Source of the DNA: Gammaproteobacteria bacterium Ga0074134
GTDB lineage: Bacteria; Pseudomonadota; Gammaproteobacteria; Ga0077554; Ga007554
Reading direction: 5' to 3'
DNA: 64,000 nt
Assembly: GCA_001464965.1 (NCBI GenBank)
Contig: LNEJ01000034.1
Location: 1-64,000 of the forward strand
Under the pieces are notes generated by a model, which saw only the letters and a list, made by a program, of their open reading frames with translations, had not been told where the DNA came from and did no database searches. Positions 54,877 to 63,957 of the stretch are shown here, one piece after another. The first letter of the stretch is position 1, and each line of letters starts with the position of its first letter. The translations under genes were made by a program, and so were the position numbers.

Positions 54877-56576
54877 TATCGCCCAGCAAACAACAACTCA
54901 TCCTCCATGACAATATATCCCGATGGGCACTCGCGCGCACACAGGCCGCAGCCCTTGCAGTAGTCATAATCGAACACATAATGTGAGCCATCGCTCGCCA
55001 GCTCTTTTATTTTCAGCACCGATTGATCGGGACATAATGTCCAGCAGTTGTCACAGGCAAGGCACATACCGCAGGAGAAACAACGCAGCGATTCCGCCAT
55101 CACCTGAGGCTCGACCAACCCGCCGGCCACCTCGGCATCGCCGCTCCGCTGCTCCACAGCAAGAAGGGGTTCCTCGGCCCGAGGCTCATGCTCGAAATAA
55201 TTCAAATTGAGAGATTCCAGCGGGATGGCCTCTGTGTGGTGCTCCACAGTCGCAACACCCTTCAGGTAGCCGTCGATAGCCAGTGCCGCACGCCGGCCAT
55301 CGCCCACCGCGCCACTCACTGTGCCGCGGCTCCCCTTCCGGGCATCGCCTCCGGCGAACACTCCCGGATGGTTCGCCACATGTCCCCACAGGTCCACAGC
55401 AAAGAAGGGGCTGCCTTCCAGAATGCGCTCCATCCCCGCAGCCAGCACCACTTGACCGATGGCAGGAATAATTTGCTCCACATGCAGAACAGTTTCAGTT
55501 CCTTCGAAGGGCACGATCCCGATACTCCCATCGGGACGCGGTAACTTTTTCATATGTACCATCTCCACCCCCACCACCCGTTCGCCACGCAGCAGCAAAC
55601 GCTGGATGCCGCGATGCTCGTGAAACATCACACCCTCCTCCTGCGCCTGTTTGACTTCCCTGGGGATCGCCTTCATTGCACCTTCGGGCGGCACCCCGAG
55701 TTTGGGCAGTGCATCATGGGTGATGACATGCACCTCGGCGCCAGTCTTGCGAAGCACGCGCGCCAGATCCACGGCGCTGTTCCCGCCCCCCACGATGGCG
55801 GCAGATTTCACCTTAGGGATAGTTCCCACGGCCACCCATTCCTGAAGAAGACGCAGACCGGTGTGCAAATCCGCCGGCACCCTGCCATCCACGCTCCATT
55901 CCCGCCCCTGCTGTCTGCCCGGAGCCAGAAAAACCGCGCCATAATCAGCACACAACTCATCAAGCGAGACATCGCGCCCCAGCGCATGATGCGCAAGAAA
56001 CTCGATACCGATGGCCAATAGCCGTTGCGTCTCCTGAGCAAGCACTTCGCGCGGCAGACGGTAAGGCGGCAAAGCCGTGCGCAAGGTACCTCCGGCCTCG
56101 GGTAACATGTCCAACAACGTGACTTGATACCCCAGCCGACATAGGTGATAAGCTGCGGACAGTCCCGCAGGTCCCGCGCCGACCACCGCTACCCGATGGG
56201 CGTTAACAGAAGGAGGCGTGACCGGGTACGCCCAGCCTTCCCGGATCGCCTGATCACCAAGAAAACGCTCGACATTATGGATCGCAATGGCTTCATCGTA
56301 TTGGCCACGGTTGCAACCTGATTCACAGGGGTGATCACACACCCGCCCGGTGATGGCAGGCAATGGATTGGCGGCAACCAGCGTCTCCCAGGCTTCCCGC
56401 CATCGCCCTTCCGCAACCTGCGCGAGATAGGCCTGCGGGTCTTCACCGGCAGGACAGGCCGTGTGGCAGGGTGCGCTGCTATGCCGGTGTATCGGACGCT
56501 GCAACCGCCATGTACCTGTCTTGGACGCCAACGATGTTTCGGGCAAGGCAAATCCGCCACGTGTGTAGATGGCCAT
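54873..56576 (-). CDS. GltD-like FAD/NAD(P) oxidoreductase fused to a 2x[4Fe-4S] ferredoxin domain
   Basis: 567 residues. The N-terminal part resembles the glutamate synthase small subunit: cysteines CHTACPAGEDPQAYL near residue 37 and CDHPCESGCNRG near 79, FAD loop AVVGAGPAGLSAAYHL near 130, and NAD(P) loop AAIVGGGNSAVDLARVL near 260. The C-terminal 90 residues carry two Fe-S motifs: CFSCGMCLACDNCWTLCP near 489 and YCKGCGLCARECP near 533. The latter looks like the delta (ferredoxin) subunit of pyruvate oxidoreductase, so the protein probably feeds or takes electrons between the por enzyme and NAD(P)H. Last gene of the por set; 18 bases after the beta subunit. Confidence 0.88.
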   Translation of the reverse strand: MAIYTRGGFALPETSLASKTGTWRLQRPIHRHSSAPCHTACPAGEDPQAYLAQVAEGRWREAWETLVAANPLPAITGRVCDHPCESGCNRGQYDEAIAIHNVERFLGDQAIREGWAYPVTPPSVNAHRVAVVGAGPAGLSAAYHLCRLGYQVTLLDMLPEAGGTLRTALPPYRLPREVLAQETQRLLAIGIEFLAHHALGRDVSLDELCADYGAVFLAPGRQQGREWSVDGRVPADLHTGLRLLQEWVAVGTIPKVKSAAIVGGGNSAVDLARVLRKTGAEVHVITHDALPKLGVPPEGAMKAIPREVKQAQEEGVMFHEHRGIQRLLLRGERVVGVEMVHMKKLPRPDGSIGIVPFEGTETVLHVEQIIPAIGQVVLAAGMERILEGSPFFAVDLWGHVANHPGVFAGGDARKGSRGTVSGAVGDGRRAALAIDGYLKGVATVEHHTEAIPLESLNLNYFEHEPRAEEPLLAVEQRSGDAEVAGGLVEPQVMAESLRCFSCGMCLACDNCWTLCPDQSVLKIKELASDGSHYVFDYDYCKGCGLCARECPSGYIVMEDELLFAGRY

Positions 56577-56594
56577 AGCTCTCCCTCCTTCAAA

Positions 56595-57593
56595 TCACGC
56601 CCACCGCACGCCGCCCCGCCGCACTGTATCTGCCCCCGCGCTATCGAGCGGATCGGGACGCTCGCCACGCAGACCGTAGGTCTCGATGTTATAGTCAGCG
56701 AGTGCTTGCAGGTGTTCCAGCTCCTCCCTGGCGCGTGGATCATTCTGAAACAGGTGAGCGAAGCGCTGCTGCGGTTTGAGATAATCCGTCACCGGACGCG
56801 GCGCGCGTAACGGCATTGTTCCTGTGAGCGCGCCCCGCTCCAATTCGACGACAGGAAACAACCCGCACTCCACCGCAAGACGCGCCACCTCGATGCTCAG
56901 CGAACCGTCGTGTCCCCATCCCAGTGGGCAGGGCGAGTGGATATTGATAAACGCCGGGCCGTCGATTTCCAGCGCGCGCCGCACCTTTTTGCGGATATCC
57001 GAAGGATACGCCACGGAAGCAGTAGCGGCATAAGGGATGTTGTGCGCGGCGATAATGGAGATGATGTCTTTTTTCAGATGGCGTTTGCCCATGCGCGCCT
57101 TGCCGGGTGGCGAGGTAGTGGTCATGGCGGCATGGGGTGTCGAGCTGGAACGCTGCACCCCGGTGTTCATGTATGCCTCGTTGTCGAAGCAGACATACAG
57201 CACATTGTGGCCACGCTCCAGCATGCCGGACAACGCCTGGAAACCTATATCGAACGTCCCTCCGTCGCCACCGAACGCGAGAACCTTGGCGGACTTACCC
57301 TGCGCCTTGAGGGCGGCCTCCATGCCAGAGGCAACGGCGGCGGCATTTTCGAACAAGGAATGCAGCCAGGGCACCCGCCAGGCGGACTGCGGCCATGCCG
57401 TGGTAAACACCTCCAGACAGCCGGTGGCATTGGCAACGACAACATCAGGGCCAGCGGCTTCAGTCACCAGGCGCGCAGCAAGCGCCTGGCCACACCCCAG
57501 GCAGGCCAGATGCCCAGCCTCCAGGCCCCGGAAACGCGGCTGATTGCGGCGCAGATCGACAATGGGTATCAAGGTTCCAGCAAGATCGCTCAT
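56595..57593 (-). CDS. porB: Pyruvate:ferredoxin oxidoreductase, beta subunit
   Basis: 332 residues. TPP-binding subunit. GHLACLGCGQALAARLV near residue 28 and GDGGTFDIGFQALSGMLERG near 113 (TPP-Mg site), then YVCFDNEAYMNTGVQRSS near 134. Cysteines at CLGCG, CLEVF and PCPLGWG (about 217) fit the [4Fe-4S] site of the beta subunit. The RSSSTPHAAMTTTS loop is the pyruvate-type pattern. 11 bases after porA. Confidence 0.92.
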   Translation of the reverse strand: MSDLAGTLIPIVDLRRNQPRFRGLEAGHLACLGCGQALAARLVTEAAGPDVVVANATGCLEVFTTAWPQSAWRVPWLHSLFENAAAVASGMEAALKAQGKSAKVLAFGGDGGTFDIGFQALSGMLERGHNVLYVCFDNEAYMNTGVQRSSSTPHAAMTTTSPPGKARMGKRHLKKDIISIIAAHNIPYAATASVAYPSDIRKKVRRALEIDGPAFINIHSPCPLGWGHDGSLSIEVARLAVECGLFPVVELERGALTGTMPLRAPRPVTDYLKPQQRFAHLFQNDPRAREELEHLQALADYNIETYGLRGERPDPLDSAGADTVRRGGVRWA

Positions 57594-57604
57594 GAAAAAC
57601 GCCC

Positions 57605-58777
57605 CTACCGGTCCTCGACCGGCAATTTATCCAGCTCCACATCCAGGATGGCAAACCGCACCGGTGAAGCAGACTGAGTCGCCGCCAGCAAGCGCGGATA
57701 GATATCCAGCGGCACATCGCGGCCGCCCAAGCCAGCGGCGAAATTATGCACCCGTGGCGCGGCAGGCAACTCTGCCAGGGCAGCGCGCACCTCCGCGCCG
57801 GCGATCCCCCCACTGCCGGGCGAAAGCGCCCGTTCCAGCACGATCACATCAGACAGGCCCACGCAAACCTGTTGCAATGCCTCGACCGGAAACGGGCGGA
57901 ATGCACGCAGCTTGATCAGTTTTACAGGCCCCAGTTGCGGGTATTCCTCGCGCGCATCGAGCAGGGTACCGAACACAGACCCCAAGGTCAGTATCGCAAC
58001 ACGGGCGTCGTCTGGCCCATCCACTTGCAATAGGCCGCCGCTGGCACGTCCAGTCAGCACCGCCCAGTCACTGTCCGCAGCGACAATCTCATCTTTGGCG
58101 CGCAGTAACGCCTGATGGTGGGCATGACGCGCCTCGGTGTAATATTCTGGTGAAACCAGTGTGCCGGAGCTGACCGGATATGATGGATCGAGTGCACGCG
58201 CAAAGCGGAACGGCGGCAGGAAGGCATCTACCTGATCCTGGGGCGGGATCTCAAGCGGTTCCAGCGTATGGGTGAGCGTGAAACCATCCACGCACACCAT
58301 CACCGGCAATTCAGTGCGTTCAGCAATCCGGTAAGCCTGAACGGTAGTATCCACAGCCTCCTGATTATCAGCGCAATAGAGCTGGATCCACCCGGCGTCG
58401 CGCACCGCCATGGAATCCTGTTGATCATTCCAGATCGACAGCGGCGCGGACACCGCACGGTTGGCACAGGTCATCACCAGCGGAACACGCAATCCGGCGA
58501 TGTTGTACAACACCTCACTCATCAGCAAAATTCCCTGCGAGGCGCTCGCAGTGTAGACGCGTGATCCAGCCGCCACGGCACCCAGCGCTACTGAAGCGGC
58601 GGAAAATTCACTCTCCACACTGACCAGTTCACATTGCAACTTCCCGTCTGCGATCAACCTGGCGAGACCCTCCACAATGTGGGTCTGAGGCGTGATGGGA
58701 TAAGCGGCAACCACCTGCGGGCGGCACAGCGCCACCGCCTGGGCAATGGCTTGGGAACCTTCAAGCGCTTGCAGCAT
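57605..58777 (-). CDS. porA: Pyruvate:ferredoxin oxidoreductase, alpha subunit
   Basis: 390 residues. AAYPITPQTHIVEGLARLI near residue 24, YTASASQGILLMSEVLYNIAGLRVPLVM near 75 and RAFRPFPVEALQQV near 287 are the family marks of PorA. Domain I and II of single-chain PFOR correspond. Pyruvate rather than 2-oxoglutarate is suggested by the pattern, but not proven. The start at 58777 gives MLQALEGSQAIAQAV; a Met four codons earlier is possible. Confidence 0.92.
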   Translation of the reverse strand: MLQALEGSQAIAQAVALCRPQVVAAYPITPQTHIVEGLARLIADGKLQCELVSVESEFSAASVALGAVAAGSRVYTASASQGILLMSEVLYNIAGLRVPLVMTCANRAVSAPLSIWNDQQDSMAVRDAGWIQLYCADNQEAVDTTVQAYRIAERTELPVMVCVDGFTLTHTLEPLEIPPQDQVDAFLPPFRFARALDPSYPVSSGTLVSPEYYTEARHAHHQALLRAKDEIVAADSDWAVLTGRASGGLLQVDGPDDARVAILTLGSVFGTLLDAREEYPQLGPVKLIKLRAFRPFPVEALQQVCVGLSDVIVLERALSPGSGGIAGAEVRAALAELPAAPRVHNFAAGLGGRDVPLDIYPRLLAATQSASPVRFAILDVELDKLPVEDR

Positions 58778-58789
58778 CTCGCATCTCAC

Positions 58790-59374
58790 TTAGGGCCTAG
58801 CCGTGAATAAGGGACAGGCCTTTTGCCTCCACAACCCTGGCGTCACCCCACTTGCGGCGGCATGAATCAGCCGGACATTATTTTCCAGCACCTCTCCTTT
58901 GAAGCGCTGGCCGAGGGCCTTGACCAGCGCCTCCAGCGGCAGCCGCTCCATGAGGGTGAGAAAGGCCGCCAGCAAGGCGGTATTCGGGACAGGTTTACCA
59001 AGAAATTGATTGGCCAGAGCAGTGGCGGGCAGGGAAATCACGTCCTTCCCTGATACGGTGCTGAGTTCAGCGGAACCCTGCGCGCTATTCACAAGGATAC
59101 CGCCACCCGCACGCAGGCCTTCAGTCACACCCGGCACATAGAGCAGCGCCTCATCCTGAATAATGAGGAAGTCAGGTTGGCGCACCTGGCAACGGCGGCG
59201 GACAGCCTGCCCGGCAACGCGCACAAAGGCTGTTACCGGTGCACCGCGACGCTCCGCTCCAAAGGCGGGAAACGCCTGCGCGAATAGCCCTTCTATAATA
59301 GCGGCACTGGCCAGAAGATAGGCCGCAACAACATTGCCCTGACCACCGCGCCCGTGGATACGCACCTCGATCAT
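58790..59374 (-). CDS. porG: Pyruvate:ferredoxin oxidoreductase, gamma subunit
   Basis: 194 residues. GRGGQGNVVAAYLLASAAI near residue 8 is the gamma-subunit nucleotide-binding-like loop; FPAFGAERRGAPVTAFVRV near 36 follows. Gamma, alpha, beta and the fused delta come in this order and close spacing (12, 11, 18 bases), a complete enzyme of separate subunits. Reversible decarboxylation of pyruvate to acetyl-CoA with reduced ferredoxin; favoured under low oxygen. Confidence 0.92.
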   Translation of the reverse strand: MIEVRIHGRGGQGNVVAAYLLASAAIIEGLFAQAFPAFGAERRGAPVTAFVRVAGQAVRRRCQVRQPDFLIIQDEALLYVPGVTEGLRAGGGILVNSAQGSAELSTVSGKDVISLPATALANQFLGKPVPNTALLAAFLTLMERLPLEALVKALGQRFKGEVLENNVRLIHAAASGVTPGLWRQKACPLFTARP

Positions 59375-59454
59375 CCGATCTCCCGCGCCTTAGTCACGAT
59401 CCCGCTGAAGGGCGCATCGCGGCGTTAAGATGCCTAAAAATGCTCACATACTAC

Positions 59455-59482
59455 ATTGTATGGCACGCTTTTCCGGCCACAA
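59455..59482 (-). promoter_or_regulatory. Candidate promoter of the por operon
   Basis: On the minus strand TTGTGG (59477-59482) and TACAAT (59455-59460) with a 16-base spacer, 80 bases before porG. The -10 matches 5 of 6 bases, the -35 is weaker. Confidence 0.35.
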
Positions 59483-59577
59483 CGCCTTGCGCTGGGAACC
59501 CTTCGCTGCGCTCTTCCCTTGATTGAGCTCACGAACAGGCTCTTATTCACCGCAAACGCCGGAGCCCTCATCGACTA

Positions 59578-59898
59578 TCAGGCGGCCGCTGTTGCATTCA
59601 TAAATGAATCGCCAGCGTTATCACTCAGGAACATCAGACCTACATACCGTCCCGTCCTGTGTATCACCTGCGCCCGTAACCTCCGCCGCCCCTCGCCCGG
59701 CACATTGTGAATCAAGTCCACCACCACGCCTTCGGTTAGTACCCCCATCGGCATTTCCAGAAGCATCCCTCCGGGGCTGATGTTCCGGACCTTGCACAGA
59801 GGATAAGACTGCTCACCACGATAAAGCACCACGTCACCTGCCAAAGGCTGACGCCGATTCCAACGATGTTCCATAGCACTCCCCTCATCATGATTCAT
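59578..59898 (-). CDS. PilZ-domain protein
   Basis: 106 residues, a single PilZ domain. RRQPLAGDV near residue 16 is the RxxxR-type loop that contacts cyclic di-GMP (here with one Arg shifted), and NISPGGMLLEMP near 38 is the (D/N)xSxxG motif. Probably a cyclic di-GMP receptor. AGGAG lies 8 bases before the ATG at 59898; a second ATG at 59874 also has GGGGAG, so the start is not fixed. A perfect FNR-type box stands 41 bases upstream. 203 bases separate it from porG. Confidence 0.85.
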   Translation of the reverse strand: MNHDEGSAMEHRWNRRQPLAGDVVLYRGEQSYPLCKVRNISPGGMLLEMPMGVLTEGVVVDLIHNVPGEGRRRLRAQVIHRTGRYVGLMFLSDNAGDSFMNATAAA

Positions 59899-59939
59899 AG
59901 GTACGGCTCCTAGTAGATCAAATCTTGCTGAAACTTTTC

Positions 59940-59953
59940 TTGATCTAGATCAA
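59940..59953. promoter_or_regulatory. Perfect FNR/ANR-type box
   Basis: TTGATCTAGATCAA matches TTGAT-N4-ATCAA in all ten specified bases, and lies within a 24-base palindrome. It is upstream of the PilZ gene and, beyond it, of the por operon. If the TSS is about 41 bases from its centre, it would fall near 59905, which would fit the second PilZ start (59874) better than the first. Confidence 0.8.
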
Positions 59954-60262
59954 GAAAAAACTAAAAAAGTCACGGCACTTGTGAAATAACTGGCTGGCAG
60001 TCTGTTCTAAAAGCCGCCCACAACATTGATTGCTTGATTCGTCTCGCACTTTTTAGACTAAAACCAGATTTTATGCACAAATAAGAGGATGGTTTTTCTG
60101 GGGCACATCAAAAACTGTCATTCTTCAAATAAAGCATTCCATGATATTCTTTAACTTGATGATTTAAATAGATTTAAATATAAATGATGATTTGTCACCA
60201 TTTTGTCACAAACCTAATCACGATGCGGTTTTGAGGCGATTCACCAATTATTTTCCACAGAG

Positions 60263-60271
60263 TTATCCACA
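60263..60271 (+). promoter_or_regulatory. DnaA box consensus TTATCCACA
   Basis: Exact 9-mer consensus, 12 bases after a one-mismatch TTTTCCACA. Two sites close together next to an AT-rich repeat. A function at hslO or in replication is not established. Confidence 0.45.
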
Positions 60272-60405
60272 GACTTTGTGAATAAAAAATAAACTCAATG
60301 GGTAATAAGGAGTTAGTGATGGTTTGCTAGAAAAGTCCTCAAACGGACATTCCAAGTGATATATTGCGACACTCTTCAGAGCATGTTACCCCCAGAGGAA
60401 TCACC

Positions 60406-61278
60406 ATGCAGGCCAACGACACTCTGCAACGCTTTATCTTCGAACAGGCGCCGATACGCGGCGAGATTGTGCGGCTGGACGCCACCTGGCGTGCCGTGCT
60501 GGCGCGGCGCGACTACCCTCCGGCGGTGCGCGACCTGCTCGGCGAAATGGCTGCGGCCGCAATGTTGCTCTCGGCAACCCTTAAATTCACGGGATCGCTC
60601 ATCATGCAAATACAGGGCAACGGCACTGTACCGTTGCTGGTGGTGGAATGCACCAGCAACCGCACATTGCGCGCCATAGCGCACTGGGCGGAGGATGTAC
60701 GGGCCGCACCGCTTGCTGAGATGATGGGGAATGGGCGCCTGTTAATCACCATCAACCCAACCGAGGGCACTGAGCGTTATCAGGGTATCGTCGAACTGGA
60801 AGGAAACAGCGTGGCAGAGGTACTGGAAAATTACCTGACGCGTTCTGAACAACTCGACACCCGCCTTTGGCTTGCCTCCAACGCAACCCAGGTAGCCGGG
60901 ATGCTCCTGCAAAGGCTGCCAGGCGAGCAGGACGATGAAGACGCCTGGCCGCGCGCCGTGCATCTCGGCTCGACCATTACGCAAACAGAGCTGCTGCGAC
61001 TCCCCGCTCCAGAGATCATTCACAGGCTGTACCACGAGGAAGACATCCGGATGTTTGATGGCGAACCGGTCAGTTTCCGCTGCTCGTGTTCGCGAGAGCG
61101 TGTCATCGATATGTTACGCATGCTCGGCCGCGAAGAGGTGCAATCCATTCTTCACGAACAGGGTACCGTCAAGATGGATTGCGAGTTTTGCGGCCAGCAT
61201 TACGAGCTGGACCTGATAGATGCAGAGCTTATCTTCGCCTCGGCAATCGCCCCGGAAGCATCGTCAACCCATCACTGA
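60406..61278 (+). CDS. hslO: Redox-regulated chaperone Hsp33
   Basis: 290 residues. Activated by oxidation and unfolding. N-terminal domain MQANDTLQRFIFEQAPIRGEIVRLDATW and the C-terminal zinc switch CSCSRERV (near 229) and CEFCGQ (near 262), four cysteines as in E. coli. The start at 60406 follows GAGGAA by 6 bases; the frame extends up to a TTG without support. 58 bases upstream of queF. Confidence 0.95.
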   Translation: MQANDTLQRFIFEQAPIRGEIVRLDATWRAVLARRDYPPAVRDLLGEMAAAAMLLSATLKFTGSLIMQIQGNGTVPLLVVECTSNRTLRAIAHWAEDVRAAPLAEMMGNGRLLITINPTEGTERYQGIVELEGNSVAEVLENYLTRSEQLDTRLWLASNATQVAGMLLQRLPGEQDDEDAWPRAVHLGSTITQTELLRLPAPEIIHRLYHEEDIRMFDGEPVSFRCSCSRERVIDMLRMLGREEVQSILHEQGTVKMDCEFCGQHYELDLIDAELIFASAIAPEASSTHH

Positions 61279-61336
61279 TCAGGCGAGGTATACTATCCGT
61301 CATCTGCCATTTTTTGACGCGAGAGCCGCATAAGCC

Positions 61337-61726
61337 ATGACCACCCAACCCACCAAAGAGATCGAGACCTTCGACAACCCCACGCCGGGGCGCGACTATA
61401 CGATACGCATTCGCACGCCTGAGTTCACCTGCCTGTGCCCCAAAACCGGCCAGCCGGATTTCGCCACCATCAACATCGACTATGTACCCCATTTGCGCTG
61501 CGTTGAGCTCAAGTCACTGAAGCTTTACATATGGTCTTACCGTGACGAGGGCGCATTTCACGAGGCCGTGACCAATCGCATTCTCGACGACCTGGTGCGC
61601 GCCTGCGAACCCCATTTCATGCGCATCACTGCTGAATTCAATGTGCGTGGCGGGGTTTATACTACCGTCGTGGCTGAACATCGCAGCGACGTGTGGGTTC
61701 CGCCTGCCCCGGTCACCCTGCCCTAA
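61337..61726 (+). CDS. queF: NADPH-dependent 7-cyano-7-deazaguanine reductase, short form
   Basis: 129 residues, unimodular type I. Reduces preQ0 to preQ1 for queuosine in t[23 protein letters not shown] near residue 36 holds the catalytic Cys, and [20 protein letters not shown] near 61 is the QueF motif (E(S/L)K(S/A)hK(L/Y)(Y/F/W)). The end overlaps an alternative long reading frame of the next gene, but the real next start (61750) is 24 bases downstream. Confidence 0.95.
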   Translation: MTTQPTKEIETFDNPTPGRDYTIRIRTPEFTCLCPKTGQPDFATINIDYVPHLRCVELKSLKLYIWSYRDEGAFHEAVTNRILDDLVRACEPHFMRITAEFNVRGGVYTTVVAEHRSDVWVPPAPVTLP

Positions 61727-61749
61727 ATATTCCACAGCCCCGATACAGT

Positions 61750-63027
61750 ATGCCGGCACTTTATATCGGCATCGACCTCGGCACCTCCGGCTGCCGCGCC
61801 ATCGCCATCGACGCCGGTGGCGATGTGCATGGCCATAGCGCTGTCTCATTACCCGCACCGCTACGGCGGGCCGAGGCCGTCGAACAGAACCCGCAACTGT
61901 GGTGGCAGGCGGTGCGGGACGCCCTTCACGATCTGTTGAACACTGTCCCGGCGCAACAGGTGCGCGCCATGGCCGTGGACGGCACCTCCGCCACTTTGCT
62001 GCTCACCGATGCCGATGGCATACCTCTGGGTCCCGCGCTGATGTATAACGATGCGCGCGGCAAGGCTGAGGCGGCGCGCATCGCCGCCATCGCCCCACCC
62101 GACAGCGCCGCCCATGGTGCAACCTCGGCGCTGGCCAAGCTGCTCCATCTGCAACAACAACCCGGCATGGCACACGCCAGACACGCCCTGCACCAGGCAG
62201 ACTGGATCGCAGGAAAACTGAGCGGACACTTCGGCGTAAGTGATGAAAATAATTGCCTGAAACTCGGCTACGATCCCGTGCGGCGGACATGGCCGGAATG
62301 GCTGGACAGCCTCGGCGTGCGTCACGAATGGCTGCCGGAGGTAGTGCCGCCCGGCACCCCCATCGGCACCGTGACGGCGGATATCAGCCGCGAGTTCGGA
62401 CTGCCGCCCGCCACACGTGTAGTGGCGGGCACCACCGACAGCATCGCCGCCTTCCTCGCCACTAGCGCCCACGAGCCGGGCGAAGCCGTCACCTCACTGG
62501 GCTCGACCCTGGTGCTTAAAATCGTATCCCCGCAGCCGGTATTCGCGCCTGCCTATGGCATTTATAGCCACCGGCTAGGCGATCTGTGGCTGGCCGGTGG
62601 CGCCTCCAACAGCGGCGGCGCCGTGCTACGGCAGTTTTTCAGCCAGCAGCAGATCAACTCAATGACGCCCTTATTACAGCCGGACCAACCCACCGGCCTT
62701 GACTACTACCCCCTGCCCACACCGGGAGAGCGTTTCCCTGAATGCGATCCTGCGCTGGCACCGCGCTTGACGCCTCGCCCGCCTGACGATGCGCTGTTTT
62801 TCCAGGGCATACTGGAAAGTATCGCGCGCATCGAAAAACGGGGTTACCAGCGCCTCGCCGGACTCGGCGCACCCTACCCTCTATCACTACGCACCACCGG
62901 AGGCGGGGCCTCCAATACCGCATGGACACGAATACGCGGCGACCTTCTCGGCGTCCCCATGCTCGAAGCGCGACAGCAAGATGCCGCCTATGGCACGGCG
63001 CTGCTAGCCTGTCGTGGGGATATGTAA
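61750..63027 (+). CDS. FGGY-family sugar kinase, SePSK/AtXK-1-like
   Basis: 425 residues, shorter than classic xylulokinases (about 480-500). The ATP/phosphate loop GIDLGTSGCRAIAID opens the protein; DGTSATLLLTD near 78, AGTTDSIAAFLA near 228, TSLGSTLVLK near 249, GGASNSGGAVLRQFF near 283, GLDYYPLPTPGERFP near 317 and GYQRLAGLGAPYPL near 366 match, in my recall, the plant/cyanobacterial SePSK/AtXK-1 proteins that act on D-ribulose. So ribulose is the best guess for substrate. Start 61750 (MPALYIGIDLG) chosen over a frame extending into queF. Convergent with the ROK kinase 6 bases away. Confidence 0.82.
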   Translation: MPALYIGIDLGTSGCRAIAIDAGGDVHGHSAVSLPAPLRRAEAVEQNPQLWWQAVRDALHDLLNTVPAQQVRAMAVDGTSATLLLTDADGIPLGPALMYNDARGKAEAARIAAIAPPDSAAHGATSALAKLLHLQQQPGMAHARHALHQADWIAGKLSGHFGVSDENNCLKLGYDPVRRTWPEWLDSLGVRHEWLPEVVPPGTPIGTVTADISREFGLPPATRVVAGTTDSIAAFLATSAHEPGEAVTSLGSTLVLKIVSPQPVFAPAYGIYSHRLGDLWLAGGASNSGGAVLRQFFSQQQINSMTPLLQPDQPTGLDYYPLPTPGERFPECDPALAPRLTPRPPDDALFFQGILESIARIEKRGYQRLAGLGAPYPLSLRTTGGGASNTAWTRIRGDLLGVPMLEARQQDAAYGTALLACRGDM

Positions 63028-63033
63028 ACCGTT

Positions 63034-63957
63034 TTATCTCCCCCACAGCCACGCCGCGCCGCGCACGCCGCTGGAGTCGCCGTGCAGGGCGGGGACAAGG
63101 CGGGTATCCACGCGATCCGAGAACACATAATGGCCCCACAGGCGGGGAACATTGCCATACAAACGCGACAGGTTCGACACTCCGCCGCCCAGCACGATCA
63201 CCTCCGGATCAAGGATGTTGATCACACTCGCCAGGGCACGCGCCAGACGGTCTTCGTAGCGAACCAGTGTTGCCTCGCATTCATTATCGCCCGCCGCAGC
63301 GCGCATGGCGATTGCGTCCGGTGTGAGACTATCACCGGTGAATACAAAATGATCGCGCGCCATCCCTGGGCCGGAGAGCAGGGTTTCGATGCAGCCTGTC
63401 CTGCCGCAATAGCAGGGCGGGCCGGGCCACTCGTGTGGCTGCGGCCATGACAAGGGATTGTGGCCCCACTCCCCGGCGATGGCGTTCGGCCCCGCCAGCA
63501 ACCGGCCATGCGCGACGATGCCGCCACCCACGCCGGTGCCGAGGATGACGCCAAACACCACATCTGCACCCGCCGCCGCGCCGTCGATAGACTCCGACAG
63601 GGCAAAACAATCGGCATCGTTCGCGATACGCACCGGGCGGGCCAGCGCCTGCTCCAGATCCTGATGCAAGGGCTTGCCGTTCAGGCAGGTGGAGTTGGAG
63701 TTTTTCATCAGACCGCTGGCACGCGACACCGCCCCTGGCGTGCCGATGCCAACGCTGCCGTGCGCACCAAGTTCGGCCTCGATGCCAGTCACCAGCTCAA
63801 CGATGGTATTCAGCGTGCCGTGATAGTCGCCGCTGGGGGTGGGCAGACGGCGGCGCGCAAGGATAGCGCCGTTATCATCTTGACCATCATGGATAAGCGC
63901 GATGGCCTCGATCTTGGTGCCTCCGAGGTCAACACCAATGCGTAAGGTCCCCGTCAT
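63034..63957 (-). CDS. ROK-family fructokinase-like sugar kinase
   Basis: 307 residues. ROK kinase: IGVDLGGTKIEAIAL near residue 7 binds ATP; ANDADCFALSESIDGAAAGADVVFGVILGTGVGGG near 117; GEWGHNPLSWPQP near 168 and the zinc knuckle CYCGRTGCIETLLSG near 184. The C-terminal end HGDSSGVRGAAWLWGR matches E. coli Mak (manno(fructo)kinase) closely by recall, as does the whole layout. Fructose or mannose is likely the substrate. Convergent with the FGGY kinase. The last 43 bases of the window, upstream of the start, show nothing else. Confidence 0.85.
   Translation of the reverse strand: MTGTLRIGVDLGGTKIEAIALIHDGQDDNGAILARRRLPTPSGDYHGTLNTIVELVTGIEAELGAHGSVGIGTPGAVSRASGLMKNSNSTCLNGKPLHQDLEQALARPVRIANDADCFALSESIDGAAAGADVVFGVILGTGVGGGIVAHGRLLAGPNAIAGEWGHNPLSWPQPHEWPGPPCYCGRTGCIETLLSGPGMARDHFVFTGDSLTPDAIAMRAAAGDNECEATLVRYEDRLARALASVINILDPEVIVLGGGVSNLSRLYGNVPRLWGHYVFSDRVDTRLVPALHGDSSGVRGAAWLWGR

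Larger units (their letters stand above)
59899..60405. other. AT-rich intergenic region with DnaA boxes
   Basis: 507 bases without a gene. It holds the FNR-type box (59940-59953), a 10-base tandem repeat GATTTAAATA (60161-60180), two TTTGTCAC repeats (about 60190-60208) and two DnaA-box-like 9-mers, TTTTCCACA (60251-60259) and the consensus TTATCCACA (60263-60271). hslO begins at its right end. Much more AT-rich than the flanking genes. Confidence 0.6.
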
